Shown here one piece after another: positions 25,101-36,739 of a stretch of DNA of 64,000 nucleotides (within the stretch, counting starts at the first letter, position 1; each line of letters begins with the position of its first letter). The stretch covers positions 11,162,501-11,226,500 of the forward strand of contig OY987273.1 of the NCBI GenBank assembly GCA_963920665.1, written 5' to 3'. The translations under genes and the position numbers were made by a program. Below the pieces are notes generated by a model. It was not told where the DNA came from. It searched no databases and saw only the letters and a program-made list of their open reading frames with translations. Source of the DNA: Straminergon stramineum. Its lineage: Eukaryota > Streptophyta > Bryopsida > Hypnales > Calliergonaceae.

Positions 25101-25850
25101 AAATGTCCTCTATTATCTACTAGAAAGACAAGAGGAATATCATGACCATCTACTTGGATGCAAGCCAATGAAAAAGCACATAGGTAGGGAATAGGAAAAA
25201 TAGAGCCAATCAACATTTGAAGTAGTGTATTGGAGAATTGAACTTTGTTAAGTACTATAACATATTTGTTTTGTTGACTAACAATTATGGGGAAAGATTG
25301 CACAATAGAAAGTAGTGGTTCAATATTACTCTTCACCATAGAAACAAATTTCATGCTGCCATTTACATCCTCATTCATGAACTTATTGTAAAAGAAATTT
25401 GAAACCACAATGGCAGTTGAGTCAAGTACATTTAAAGTAAAATTATAGTGCACCAAGAATAATTATGATAGATTCATCACTAGTATTGAAGTAGGATGGG
25501 AAAGTGAAGCGTAAAATATATTATAGGATTTACATGCAATTTTTATGTTAGAAACATTGACTTTGCATTGAAGAAAATGTTATATGACACACTTGTGAAT
25601 TTCAATGTATGCATTTGTTAGCACTCTGTTTGAAACCCAAAACCATAATGTTTGTAAAATGTCTACAAGAACCACTTTCTAATACCACTTTTTGGATAGT
25701 TGTAGCTACATGTAGGCCATATATAGAATATTCATCGGATCTTATTGATACTCTCAAGGGAGTTGCATTGTTGCAATCACCCCTGAAAATCATACCCGAG
25801 AATGGTACTTCCATTTGCAAATGTAAATTTTGCCACAGTGACACCATGCA
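22140..25850 (-). pseudogene. Long decayed protein-coding gene of unknown family
   Basis: Read from 25850 downward, open pieces in different frames follow each other in a protein-like way. 25847-25602 contains GDCNNATPLRVSIRSDEYSIYGLHV. 25456-25016 is an uninterrupted 146 residues with VNGSMKFVSMVKSNIEPLL and QVDGHDIPLVFLVDNRGHF. About 24480-24150 has LPIFNEDVIFELPPR, WYNGHPRCKLM and a cysteine cluster, GHLACKYLNCDYL, then KHNKTEWTSY. 24093-23809 contains MSRVTIHFGDHIHHV, and 23354-23022 contains EEALHHIDQWLTFWRSTM. A last block (about 22560-22480) reads LYMLMDEIQEFEFWKRWQE. The Cys/His-containing segment might be zinc-binding. Several stops and at least two frame changes show decay. I cannot name the family; a host gene or a transposon-borne gene are both possible. 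Confidence 0.5.
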
Positions 25851-26380
25851 TTTGTTGAATGGAATACGATATCATTCAAATTTAGAAAGTCTATGTTAAT
25901 GTATTCACGGTGCTTCATTAGATGCATGTGGTGAGTATCTATTGTACATTCGATGCACATCCATCTCAAGTGACATCAATTCAGTGTTGGTCATGGGTTT
26001 AGGGTTAAACAATTCAAGAATATGACGAACATAACATCCAATATATTTGGGTAGATCCCTTTCTCTGTCTAATAAATCCAACTTTAAGGTTGACTTTCAA
26101 ATAAAATAATCTCTATTTCCAATCTTGATATGTTAAAGTTTCATTTTATTGAAGTGTCTCAATTTAATAAACACTTATTGCATTCTAAGTTTTAGGTCAT
26201 AATAAAAATAAGATTAGGAAATTGTCTTAGTTGTCTTATTAGACAATCATGTCTAGTAAGGCCCTATTTATTTGACACTTGTCTTATATGACATGCAATA
26301 CTAGACGAACAACACAACACCATAAATCCAAAATGCGTCCAATGGAACAATTTTGGCATGAGTGCCATGCATCTATTCAC
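25851..26380. other. Intergenic region between the decayed gene and the hairpin array
   Basis: No supported gene. The plus-strand ORF 25609-25899 is the antisense shadow of the decayed gene's first piece. Confidence 0.4.
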
Positions 26381-28620
26381 AAGAACCACTCATGGATACT
26401 CCATTTAGGGGTAACTAGAACTAGCTTTTGAAGGTGAGTTAGATCTGACAAACCATCCACAGATAGCTCTACCTACCTCTAAAAGAGTTATTCACACATA
26501 ATATTTAGGATTTTTTAAGAATTGAAAATCTAGTAGTAGCTAGAATTGTAAAAATAATAATGGTACAATTTTGGTAAAGGAATTCCAAGATGAATTGTTT
26601 TCCTAAAAGGAATATTAATGTAATCACTATGTGTGCTTTGTATTGATGGCACGTACATGCCCATCCAAACCACATCCAAAGTGCATCCATTGCGGTGGAG
26701 TGCATTCCACTATAAGAAAACATAGTACAAAAAACAACACTCAAAATCCATTTGTATAGGCCTATTAGGATTACAATCAATGAATTCTTCAATTTACAAC
26801 TATACTTTTGAAATTATGGGGAGTGTAATATATCATTTGAAAAGTCTTCAAAAGACCTTTCCAACATTATATTACAGTCTTGACCATTCCCCAAATTACA
26901 TTCACACCTACAAGAAAATGAACAAACCACCCTCGGGTACCATTTTAAGGGGTGGCTCCGGCCACTCCCCAAAGTTCAATCGGATCCGACGGGCCTCCTA
27001 GGAGTCATAGTTGCTACCCCCTAAATGGTACCCTAGAGTGGTTCATGTTGTTTTCGCAATTTGTTTGCTATTTTGGGAATCACAAGGCGTGTAATATATC
27101 ATTGGAAAGGACTTGACAAAACCTATCCAATGATATATTACACTCCTAACCATTCTCAAAATCATAGTCAGAAATTGCATAAAATGAACAAACCACCCTA
27201 AAGTACCATTTTCAAGGGTAGTGGTTGAAACCCCTAAAAGGTCCGTTGGATCCAACGGGCCTCCCAAGGGACATAGCTACTACTCCCCAAAATGGTACCA
27301 TAGAATGGTTCTTGTTGTTTCATATAGTTTTTGAATGCATTTTTTGGATTCATGGGGCATATAATGTATCATTGGTTAGTCAAATTTGACTAGTCTACTA
27401 AAGGTCACTATAGCTACTCCCAAAAGTAGTACCCTAGAGTGGTTCGTGTTGTTTTCGCAGTTTTGACTGCAATTGTTGGAATCATGGGGCGTGTAATATA
27501 CCATTGGAAAGGTCTTGAGAATACCTTTCCAACGATATATTATACGCCCCGTGATTCCAAAAATCGCAGTCAGAAACTGCAAAAGACGAACAAACCACCT
27601 TAGGTTACTGATTTCAGGGGTAGGAGCTGTGACCCATAAAAGGTCTGTCGGATCCAACGGGCCTCCCAAGGGTCACTGCTGGTACCCCCCAAAATGGTAC
27701 CTTTGAGTGGTTCTTGTTGTTTTTGCAGTTTCTGACTGTGATTTTTGGAATCATGGGGGGTGTAACATACCATTGGAAAGGTCTTGAGAATACCTTTCCA
27801 ACGGTATATTACAAGCCCCGTGATTCCAAAAATGACAATCAGAAATTGCAATAAACAAACAAACCACCGTAAGATACTATTTTCAGGGGTAGCAGTCGTG
27901 ACCCCTAGAGGGTCAATTGGATTCGACTAGCCTCCCAAGGGTAGTTGCAGCTATTTCCCAAAGTAGTATTTTGAAATGGTATTCCTTTTTTTTGAATTAC
28001 AAATGTTTGTTATTGTGGACGTGATAACGCCACACTATTGGTGAAGGAAATATGAATGTCAATGTGTTTATGGTACCATGCTCGGTGTAGTTGTTGCCTA
28101 CTTGGTTTGCGTCCATTATAGGTGGCACCCATCCACCTTCTCAACTATTTGAGGGTATTACTTTTGGTGGTGAGCTAGAGAAACCCTTAGAAGATTACTT
28201 GAATCCGACTAGTTCTCCAAGTTAAATTCCAGCTCCCCATAAAAGTGGTATTCTATAGTGGGTTCCTATCTTTTTTAATTGCAAGTTTTAGAAAGGCCAC
28301 AATGACAGCCCATACTTCTAGTGACGGATATTACAAATGATTTATTTTTGTAAAAGAATAGTCAATGTGTTGACAATTCATGGTCGATGTTGGTGCTTCA
28401 TGATTGTTATGCAACCAATGTGCATCCTTCACACGTGGGACAACTGGAGTGTACTTGCTTGAAGCCTTAAACAAACTACTCTAGGGTACAACTTTAAAGG
28501 GTAGCTAGAACTACTTGTCAAAGGTAAGCCGGATCTGATTTGCCCTCTAAAGGTAGCTCCACCTACCCCTAGAAGAGGCACTCTTATATAGGGTTCATAA
28601 TTCAATATTTGTTATGAATT
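26380..28620. repeat. Array of ~270-bp hairpin-forming repeat units
   Basis: The landmark GGATCCRACGGGCCTCC or its decayed forms occurs near 26438, 26982, 27248, 27650, 27919, 28201 and 28531, mostly 265-330 bases apart (a truncated unit lies at 27340-27440). Between landmarks each unit is nearly its own reverse complement. The clearest are 27456-27582 and 27725-27851, where 'tggaatcatgggg' and 'ccattggaaaggtcttg' pair with 'acctttccaa' and 'ccccgtgattcca', and flanking arms pair 'gcagtttctgactg' with 'cagtcagaaactgc'. Earlier hairpins lie at about 26817-26892 and 27082-27160. Small ORFs on either strand, such as MGGPLDPTDLL, follow from the repeat. Confidence 0.85.
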
Positions 28621-29750
28621 GAGAATATGGTCATGGTGACACCACAAGTTTGGTGAAGGTAAAGACTAATTCTTCAACTTCTCGGTGTGTTGGATTTTGT
28701 TGACTCTAAGTAATTGGATTGTTTTAATACAAGTGGTGCGCAGTCACCACTGAAGCAACCCTTGATGAGGAACTTTAATAACAACTTGATTCTAAGTCAT
28801 GGATTCCTTTTGAATTTTGATGCCCTTCATGCTCATGTCGCATCTGATATTGGAGTGTCAATTGTCATAAATCAGCATAGATTGTTCTTTGTTCATGAAA
28901 ATTGGCCCAAAATGAGGGGTAGCTTATAATGATGAAAAAGATCTAGGTGAATTAGAATGGGTTATTTGCATTTGATTATGTTTTTTTCATCTCAAATACA
29001 TGTTTTTATTGCATTCAAGGATTAATACATCTTTGTAATAAGTCGAAAACATTGTTTTAAATATAGATGCTTCTCATGTATATTACAATCTCCATATTAC
29101 AATCCCCATTGTTTATTAAATTATTGTCGTAAAAATTTTGATTTGCAACTTCAAACCAGACATTGTCATACCCGTGAAGCTACTTCTTTAAGGGGCCAAG
29201 TGCAATTGTTACTGCTTAGGAGTTTGGGGGCCCTTTTCTACCTATGATTTTTATAGTCCTATAGATGCCAATGTTAAGATATTAGGAGATTCTTTGCCAC
29301 AAAAAGCAAATTTGGTAAGCATAGGAGACATCTTGGATACTTATGATCATGCTTGTGATTGTTTAGAAGAACTATGTCTATGTCGGCTTAGTATTCAAAT
29401 GACACGCAAACACAAGCAACCAATCTTTTCTTGTAAGAGTTTAGTAAGGATTACAACTTTGATAAACAAACATCGATTTTAGTATCTTATCCATACTTTG
29501 AGGGCACTTGTAATTGTTCTTGTAGTTTTGATAGCAAATCCATCTTGGCACTTTGTAGACTTAGAATGCATTGTATTGAATACAATGAGAAATATTGAAT
29601 TGGTCATATAAGTGATGCGTAACATTAATAAGTAAGTACCCTAGTTATGTACTAATTTGACTTTGTTAATTGTAGTTGTGTCTTTAAACTTTACATGTTA
29701 GAATTGCTATACAAAAAGTTTATTAAAAATTATTGTTTGAATTGTAGATC
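28621..29750 (+). other. Possible coding fragments of unknown identity
   Basis: Two short open frames (28714-28929; 29294-29482, with ANLVSIGDILDTYDHACDCLEEL) precede a decayed multi-exon gene on the same strand and could be its upstream exons. No domain is recognised and there is no independent support. Confidence 0.25.
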
Positions 29751-30277
29751 TAGAGAGGACTCCCATGTGAAGACAAATTTGGTTCACACCTTGTAATGGA
29801 TTCAAAAATGTGGCTTCATGTTGATTATTGATGGAGTGGTTCATTAATATACTCAAGCCAAAGGAAGTGAAGTGATGTGGTTCCCAGAGTGTAAAGATGA
29901 CTTAACACTGAATGCCAATGGAGGTCTTTACTTCATTTTTTTCAAGGTGAGATATACAAATAGTGTTTATGTCTTTTCATTTAATTGTGATGTTGTGTAA
30001 AATTTGATGTCTTAAATTGTTTCTTGATTGAAATGACATTTATTTTCAACAACAACAAATAGCATTAGCAATAGATGTTACAATCCAAAAGTATAATGAA
30101 GTGACATCTTTTGAGGAGAAGAGTGATTTTGGAGTTGCTAATGCCATGAGGGCGGGAGCTAGAGACAAGGTCATAAAAGTGTACATGAAGATGATTAAAT
30201 TACTTGCAATGGCCAATCTTGCTCATGGTCCTAGTTTTTTTGAGGAGGTAAGTACAAGTATGAATACAATGAATTCC

Positions 30278-30316
<39 letters not shown>
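30278..30316. repeat. (TTG)n microsatellite
   Basis: About 13 uninterrupted TTG units, just downstream of the gtaagt donor of the decayed gene, so in its former intron. Its translation gives a poly-Leu or poly-Asn run that is not meaningful. Confidence 0.95.
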
Positions 30317-30317
<1 letters not shown>

Positions 30318-30512
30318 ATTTTGAATTTAATGTTTGGTATGAAAAGAGTTCTTTGTTGTCCTCTAGGTGGTCTGAAGAGTTCTCTTTGAGAATATTCATT
30401 TGTTTTAGCACTCTAACAAGTCTTTTATATATGAATTAGTCTTGACATTGTGAATTATAATTTGTGGCTGGAGGTAATGGTTCACTTAGATTACTATAAG
30501 AAATGAAGTTAT

Positions 30513-30608
30513 GGACCAATTTTAGGGGTACGTAGAGATACACTTAGAACCTCTATCGGATCCAATTGAGGTTCTGAAGGTACCTCTAGGTACCCCCTAA
30601 ATTGGGTC
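30513..30608. repeat. Solitary hairpin unit related to the 26-28 kb array
   Basis: Outer arms 'gaccaattttaggggtac' and 'gtaccccctaaattgggtc' pair. Inner arms 'agaacctctatcgga' and 'ttgaggttct' also pair around GGATCC. The GGATCC core and the gggta/taccc arms match the array at 26.4-28.6 kb, so this is probably a dispersed single copy sitting in an intron-like region. Confidence 0.75.
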
Positions 30609-32012
30609 TCAATTCTTTCATTTTTTTTCCAAGATGTTTTAATAGTTCTAAGATTGATATTGTTGCCAAAATATTTCTTTATTAAGTTCTTTCCATTGTT
30701 GGTAATATTCTCAGTCTTTATTTATTATATGTAATAATGTAAGAATTATTTTGCCTTGCTTTTAAAGTTCCAAACTTGTTTCTAATAACTATTCATTTAT
30801 TTCTTGTAGTTACTTCAAGCTTGAGTTTGAAGCAAAAGGTACAATCACGCGAAAAGATCTTCCTTCATTCTTGTCTACATGGTTGGACTGTAGTTTAGCA
30901 GAGTGCATGTATACTTCAAACTAGCTTCACACCTATACAATAGCTCATCTCAATGGTGGAGGGTAGTACTTGGGTTGCGGTGTCACCTTAATTCATTTGT
31001 TGGAGGTAAAGCTATAGAAATCCTTTGATGACTTCGATACTATTGACTTGGAGGTTGATGAGTTTGCAAGACTTATAGACAAAGAAAAGAAGAGGGGCAT
31101 TGTGAGGAGGGACACCAATGATAAAAAGAATGAAGCTCGCGTTCTAGATATTTTAATTGTGAAGGGAAAAAAAATGGAGCAATTGGCGAAATTGATGGAG
31201 AAAGAGAAGGAAGAGAAGGCTAAGGGCTAAGGCATAAAAAAGTCCAATGGTGGTGTCTTAGTTCGAGCATCTTCTACATTGGACCAAGGCTCTCAAATGC
31301 AAGGTGGATCTCAAAGTGGAGTGAAGAGGAAGGCGACACTCTAATAGGTGATAGAAGGCGTGATTGTTCATAGGACACAAGCTTTTGTTCTCAATGAAGA
31401 TGAGGTGGACAACACTGAAGAATTAATCCTCAATATCTCTGTGGAGGATCTCATAGAGAACATGGAGCTTGAGACGCTGACGTGGTACACTAAGGTGATA
31501 GAGTTCTTAAAGAAGGTAAATGTTTTGGATTCTAAATTGTAAATTCATTTATAAGGTCAATGACATGAATATTGTGTGGGTTGTTTATTGAATTTATTAA
31601 ATACTATATGTTTGCAGTTGTCAATAGGGAAGTCTTGCATAATAATGGTGTAGTAAAACAAGAGGCCGGGAGTGGGCATCATGCTTTTTGATAACTAAGA
31701 AAATTTGTTTGTATTAGAGGTGCCTTATCCTCCAACTGTAATGTTGTTGTGGAATTCAGAAGAAGTGTGGCAACGTAAAACTCTAGTTTTTTTGGTTTTA
31801 CTTAGTAATACTAACCAGAAAGTTGGATATGGGTATCCGGATTCGGTTAAGGAACTACAAAGAGCGGAAATAGAAGAGGAGAATGAGATAGTGGAAAGAT
31901 CTATTCAATCCGGTTTTCAAAGAAAGACGGATAGGAGTAGATCCCTAACCAGATATCAGGAAGGAACCGGATCCGGATTAGGTCATGTTGAGGTGGAAGG
32001 GGGTCCAGCAAG

Positions 32013-32020
32013 TATATAAG
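32013..32020 (+). promoter_or_regulatory. TATA box of copy B
   Basis: TATATAAG preceded by a GC-rich stretch and followed about 25-30 bases later by 'gccagttgcacctctttttc', a typical plant Pol II start context. Copies A and C have weaker 'tacttaaa' at the equivalent place, which supports a shared promoter. Confidence 0.6.
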
Positions 32021-32339
32021 GGCTGGCTTGGCCAGTTGCACCTCTTTTTCATTTTTTGTTTTCAGCACTCTCAAGCTCCTCGCGTCTATTAGTGTTTGCT
32101 TTCTGTGTCAGTCTTTGTGTGTGAGTGTTTTTTGCGAGAGTTATAGTGTCAGTATCTTAGTTTGATTTCCAGTTGAGATCAGAGAGTGAAAGAAAGGAAC
32201 GGGACGTGCGGCTAGGAGAGAGAAAGTGAGGTAGGATTGGAAAGGGGATCCTCCGAGCTCGCATCCGTGTCCATGCCGTAGCTTAGGAGAACTAGAGGCC
32301 AGGCTATCACATCATCAGCAGTAGAGGTCAAACTCCGGA

Positions 32340-33057
32340 AAATAGTTCCGGTTGTTCCTCTTTCAAAGGATACTAGAGCAGAACTCATGGATGATTTAAA
32401 CTCCATGGGATGTATAGGGTTTGCAACAAAGCCCTGGGGCTTCAAAGAGGAAGTTCTGTGAGGGAACTCTTGGGCAAAGTGTCCAATGAGTGGGATAATA
32501 CTTTGAGAGCAATTCCGCATCTCTGGACGGAAGATGTCTGGAGATCAGTTTACGGTTTCCGGCCAGGAGGATTCGGAATGGCCAGTCAGAAGGACGATTT
32601 CGTCCGAGGCAAGTTCAAGGGTGTAGTCAACCCGAAGGATGGATACGCCATAGAGGACTGTATCAATAAGTGACACCGTCGACTCTTATAGTTCCTCGTC
32701 CCGATCCTACATCCGGAAAAGCCAACAAGGATAACCATTACCCTTGTGAATACTATTTTCGGCACCTTGAGAGGGGACCGAAAAGTCGACTGGGTCTGGA
32801 TTATTTCTGATCTGGTAATCTAGTTAGTCAATAGAGTTGGAAAGAGTAGGGCAACTCCAGTGTGCCCATACGTAATGCATCTCTATAAGTCCCAACAACT
32901 CCTGAATGACACAGAGGACAAGGTGTGGAAGGATCAGGAAGTAGTCCTGAGATATGGGGAATCGAGATCGGATGAGGAGGCCGAATCCGGTTCTGAACCA
33001 GGAGAGGATTGGGAGTTTGAAGAAGAGGAGGCGCCAATGCCGCTAATCAAGTGCTAG
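32340..33057 (+). pseudogene. Gag-like N-terminal relic of copy B
   Basis: Reads DDLNSMGCIGFATKPWGFK, then after a stop ELLGKVSNEWD, WTEDVWRSVYGFRPGGFGMA and DGYAIEDCINK, a stop, and LVPILHPEKPTR with VNTIFGTLRGDRKVDWVW. An acidic segment follows (32860-33057: GESRSDEEAESGSEPGEDWE). The order matches copies A and C. It is the best preserved gag-like stretch of the three, but it still carries at least three stops. Confidence 0.5.
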
Positions 33058-33291
33058 AAGACTACCTCCCCCAACAAACGAGGGACGCCGCCGAAACGTG
33101 ATACAACAGCCCCAAAAGAGAGACCGGAAGTTGAGAAGACCGTATTGGAGGAAGCGGATCCCGATGATCCGTTCACTTCTCTCGTGAAGATTCTGTGTGA
33201 TGTCAGATCGGATTAGGAGCTAAAGAGAAGAATCCTGGTTACGATCGGAAAGTTGGTTGGAGCGCCGCCGGATTAGGAACTACCGGAGAAG

Positions 33292-33729
33292 GTGGCAAGC
33301 TGCATTTCCGATCCGGTCAAGATTCGGAAACAAGAAGAGGAGATCCGCAGGCTTCAAGAGGAGGTGGATCGTGTGAAGGCTGAGCTCCTTGTGCTGAAGG
33401 AGAATGCTGCAGCTGCTTGCATGATGGCAGAAGAGTCTCACAAGATAGCGGAGCGAGTGAAGGCTACGTTCGGGGAAACCGGAACAGCCGCCACGAAGGC
33501 GAAGCTATTTGACGAGAAGATGCATGAGGAGAAGAAGTTGTCCGGATCCCGGATGATCCGGATTCTCAGTGACTTCACTGAGCAAGTGGAAGCCGTGATG
33601 AGAGAGGCACGGACAGCCACTGACCTTATGGAGGAAAGCAGTCGGTTAGTATTGGGAGCTACTTGCTCTCGAGGGATCCAACTCTCGGATCTCTCGCTAC
33701 CGAATTCGTTCCTGGATGCGGCAGCATAA
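33292..33729 (+). CDS. Coiled-coil ORF of copy B (gag-like, family not recognised)
   Basis: 145 codons without a stop. Residues 10-50 (KIRKQEEEIRRLQEEVDRVK, AELLVLKEN) have clear heptad character. The middle has AEESHKIAERVKATFGETG, and the C-terminal half has GSRMIRILSDFTEQVEAVMR, which corresponds to the GSKIVTILVDFSTRIETMLK block of copy C. A preceding stop at about 33271 cuts it from the upstream frame, so it is a surviving piece of a longer protein and not an independent gene. Self-association is the likely property of the coiled coil. Confidence 0.5.
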   Translation: MASCISDPVKIRKQEEEIRRLQEEVDRVKAELLVLKENAAAACMMAEESHKIAERVKATFGETGTAATKAKLFDEKMHEEKKLSGSRMIRILSDFTEQVEAVMREARTATDLMEESSRLVLGATCSRGIQLSDLSLPNSFLDAAA

Positions 33730-35060
33730 TAGGGGAAGGATACCACTCCAAAGTCGAAGGTATCGGAGCGGAAGGCGACTCAGGCTGGCACGCCCGGAAC
33801 CGCCAACAACTTGGATTCGACCCCCAAATGCGAACAGGTTCCTAACCTGTAGGAGGGCGAGCGGAATTGGAACCTCAATGAGATTTTCAAGGACATGGAT
33901 CCAGGAGCGGGTAGTGCCACCATAGGATCTCGGGTAGGTGAAGTGTAAATAGTAGGAATGGATTCGGATCAAGATCCGATCTGGTTAGAAGTAGGAGTAG
34001 GTAGGAATAAAAATTTTGGTTGAGATTGCGGTGGAACTTTTGCGGATTTTGCTGCTCAAATTGTACCTTTTTGACTTGTATTTAAGTCAGCGCCCGCGAG
34101 GGATGTTGGGAGTCTTCTTTTTGCAAATTCTGTTGTACCTTTGTATGCGCTCTATTGTTGTGTGTTTCTCCCCTAGCGTGGCAAGATCGCATGATATTGA
34201 GTTAGAAAGGTGTAGGCTTGAGTGGCGGATAGATTTCTCCCTTTGTTGTGTAATTTTCCGATCCTTAGTGTATGTGAGCGGGTTTCTGTAAGTGTTGGGA
34301 GTAGATTTCAGTGCCTCAGCAGAGTTAAAGCTTTTAGATCTGGGTGAGAAAACCATTGTTAGGCTAGGCGGATAGGGAGGGTATCCTTAGTCGCGTTAGA
34401 ACTCCTGGGTGGAAAATCCAGTTGAGTGTCCAATCTCCCGAGAGGTCTCACTGCCTTTGTTGGTAAACGGATTAGTTTTGATAATTGTTAGAACGAACGA
34501 GTACACTTGTAACCACCAAGTTCTGCACGGGTAGGATCTGGCATCAAAGTCGTTGTAGTATGAACGGATCGTACAAGGGATCCCTGTGTGACTTGCATTC
34601 CAGATTGCTGTCAGGATTGTTGTGAGGGATCAAACCGGATCCGAGTTAGTTAGGAGAGGAAGGGAGAGAATAGTGGACCTTCAACCACTATAATCCGTAG
34701 AAGGAATGGTGAGCCTACCACTCACAAATCTAAGTGGCGAACCCTTTGATGGTCCAACAGAGGCAAAATTAAACCGGAAGGGAATTGAGGAGATATGGGG
34801 ACAATCTAGAGCGGATTGGTTCAGAAAAGTACCAGGACCGGAATTGTTTAGGTCCTGGAAATTGGGAAAATTGGGTTAACCGGAGGTTTAAAGAATCGGA
34901 TAAGAAGTGATTTGGTCCTAATCCTCCTAGTGGTTGGTGGTTTTCCGGTTGGAGATCTAGGACCGGAAAGGAAGTTTTTGAGTTTAGGAGAGCTTACTAG
35001 CATAATAAAGCTAAATACTTCACAGAATCTCGTGGGTTTGATCTTTAAAGTCACTTAGTT

Positions 35061-36542
35061 ATGCTCTAGAGTGATTTTTGTGAGCATAATAGGGAAATTA
35101 TTTATCCTATGTTGCGATAAGAAGAGTATTAGGGTCTTCAATTAGCGTATAGTTTTGCAGACATGCATATGTAGACCTCAACTACATGATAATGTTTTAT
35201 TCATGGTGTGCCTATACAAAAAATAATATTGCCATATTATATCAGACATACAAAATGGTGAAAAAGAAGTGGATGGACATGAACTGTCTCTACATGCCTT
35301 CAACATTGTATGTCACTACCATGATAAGTTTTCTTGACTTTTTCAAGATTCATGTGTTCAATTTGATTATGTTTGGATTGTGTATTTTATGGCTACCCTA
35401 CTACATTTAGGGTGTGTTAAATTTTCATTTATACTTTTGCATTGTGTGATTGCTATCAAAATCAAGTACAATTGATTGTTGCAATGAAGATTTTTATAAC
35501 CTTGTTTGTATGCAACTTAAATTTTTGAGAAATGAACCTACATTCCTAGAAGAAAAAAATTACCTACATCCACAGTCATAGGTCCCCCATCCATTTTTCT
35601 CCCCTAAAAAATTCCCGCTAGCAACCCTGTACTCATAAGTTGGATTGGGTTTGATTAGAAGTTCACGTTTTTAATTTTTTAAGTCATTCATAAGTTGGTT
35701 TGGATCTACTTATAATTTACAAAAGATGAAATTAAAAACACAATACATCCCTAGACATAGGAGTTTTTTTCTTCAAATGTTGATGACTATGCACTTTTGG
35801 AAAACAAAGAGAAATTGTTTGTACATTTTTATTAATTTATATATAATGTGGAATATAATAGAAAAAAAATTATTTTCTTAATATTTACTATTTGCAAGTT
35901 TGTACAGCACAAAAAACCCATATGTACAATAATGTCAAATCCAAATTTGGTGTGGGAATCAATTGATGTCTCATAACTTTTCAATCTTTTTTTACCTCTA
36001 TAGTTGTAAAGGAGATCTATTGGACTTTGTGGATCCTATTATAATTTCATGGATGAAAGTTGAGAATTTGAAATTCTTCATAGCAATTGGCGCCATATCC
36101 TTCCCACCTAATTGTTTATAAGTCTTGATGTGTAGTTGAAAAGATTCTTTTTCATTGCTTCTTGTGTTTGTGTGAGTGTGTATTCATGTGCATGTGTGTA
36201 TGCACCTCTATGTTTTGGAACCTCTATAGCTCAAGTTTCTTTTTTATTTCTCCTTGTATTTCTGCGCCACTCTGGTTCTATGCCTTCGTGTTTATACGAT
36301 TGTGTTATTTACACTTTTGTTGCTTATAGTCAAGGAGTTCTTTTGGAGGGTACCAAACCTTCAACGTTTTTTGATAAGGTATTGCCAATTTCCAAAATAT
36401 GCATTGAAGGGTCTAAGTTTATTTCTAAATTTTTGTTTCTCTTGGAATCCAATATAGAGTTTCAAGGTTAGGACACATGACATTCTTCGAATTGCCACCA
36501 AATGCAATTTTTTGACCTATGAATAGGATGAAATTTTTGATT
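35061..36542. other. AT-rich intergenic DNA, no gene seen
   Basis: The longest ORF (36136-36471) is rich in Phe, Cys and Val from T-rich DNA and has an overlapping alternative frame, so it is not credible. No recognised repeat, apart from phrases near 35630 resembling the 21.3 kb spacer. Confidence 0.5.
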
Positions 36543-36739
36543 TGTGAATAGGATGCAAGTTTTGATTTGTACTGCTCATGAGATTTCACTTTGGGGTGCA
36601 TTGATGATTGATGAAGTTAATTTCAATTTTGCAAACCAATTGTGTTGTTTCATTTTTGAAATTGGTAATGCATATGCAAGAGTTTTTAGTATTATCGCCA
36701 CAAATTTTGAGATTGTTAAATAGCAATGCTACTCCACTA

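Larger units (their letters stand above)
29751..31542 (+). pseudogene. Decayed multi-exon gene of unknown family
   Basis: A first exon-like stretch (about 29760-29948) reads SHVKTNLVHTL, then FMLIIDGVVH and EVMWFPECKDDLTLNANGG, and ends at 'aaggtgag'. A second (about 30061-30247) reads IAIDVTIQKYNEVTSFEEKS and DFGVANAMRAGARDKVIKVY, and ends at GAG followed by gtaagt, a good donor. A third starts after 'cttgtag' at 30811 with YFKLEFEAKGTITRKDLPSF and continues, with stops, into a Lys/Glu-rich segment (31048-31230, EKKRGIVRRDTNDKKNEAR, EKEKEEKAKG) and a final acidic piece (31348-31542). In-frame stops are frequent. I do not recognise the protein. Exon-like borders suggest a former host-type gene. 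Confidence 0.45.
31820..35060 (+). mobile_element. Copy B of the unclassified retroelement-like family
   Basis: Markedly richer in GC and in CCGGA/TCCGGA words than its neighbours. It parallels copies A and C: a TATA box then a pyrimidine tract, a gag-like relic (32340-32830), a coiled-coil ORF (33292-33729) and a 3' tract with a second ORF-like start (MVSLPLTNLSGEPFDG at 34708). No reverse transcriptase or integrase motif is seen. The 5' and 3' limits are set from where similarity and composition change and are approximate. Confidence 0.5.

Noticed and set aside
27043..27851. Repeated small ORFs with MGGPLDPTDLL on the minus strand
   Set aside because: They come from the hairpin repeat units and occur in several frames and both strands; repetition here reflects the DNA repeat, not a protein family.
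30223..30411. ORF with poly-Asn run
   Set aside because: It is the translation of the (TTG)n microsatellite's opposite strand.
36136..36471. 111-codon ORF rich in Phe, Cys and Val with signal-peptide-like start
   Set aside because: T-rich DNA gives such frames by chance; another frame overlaps it and there is no domain.
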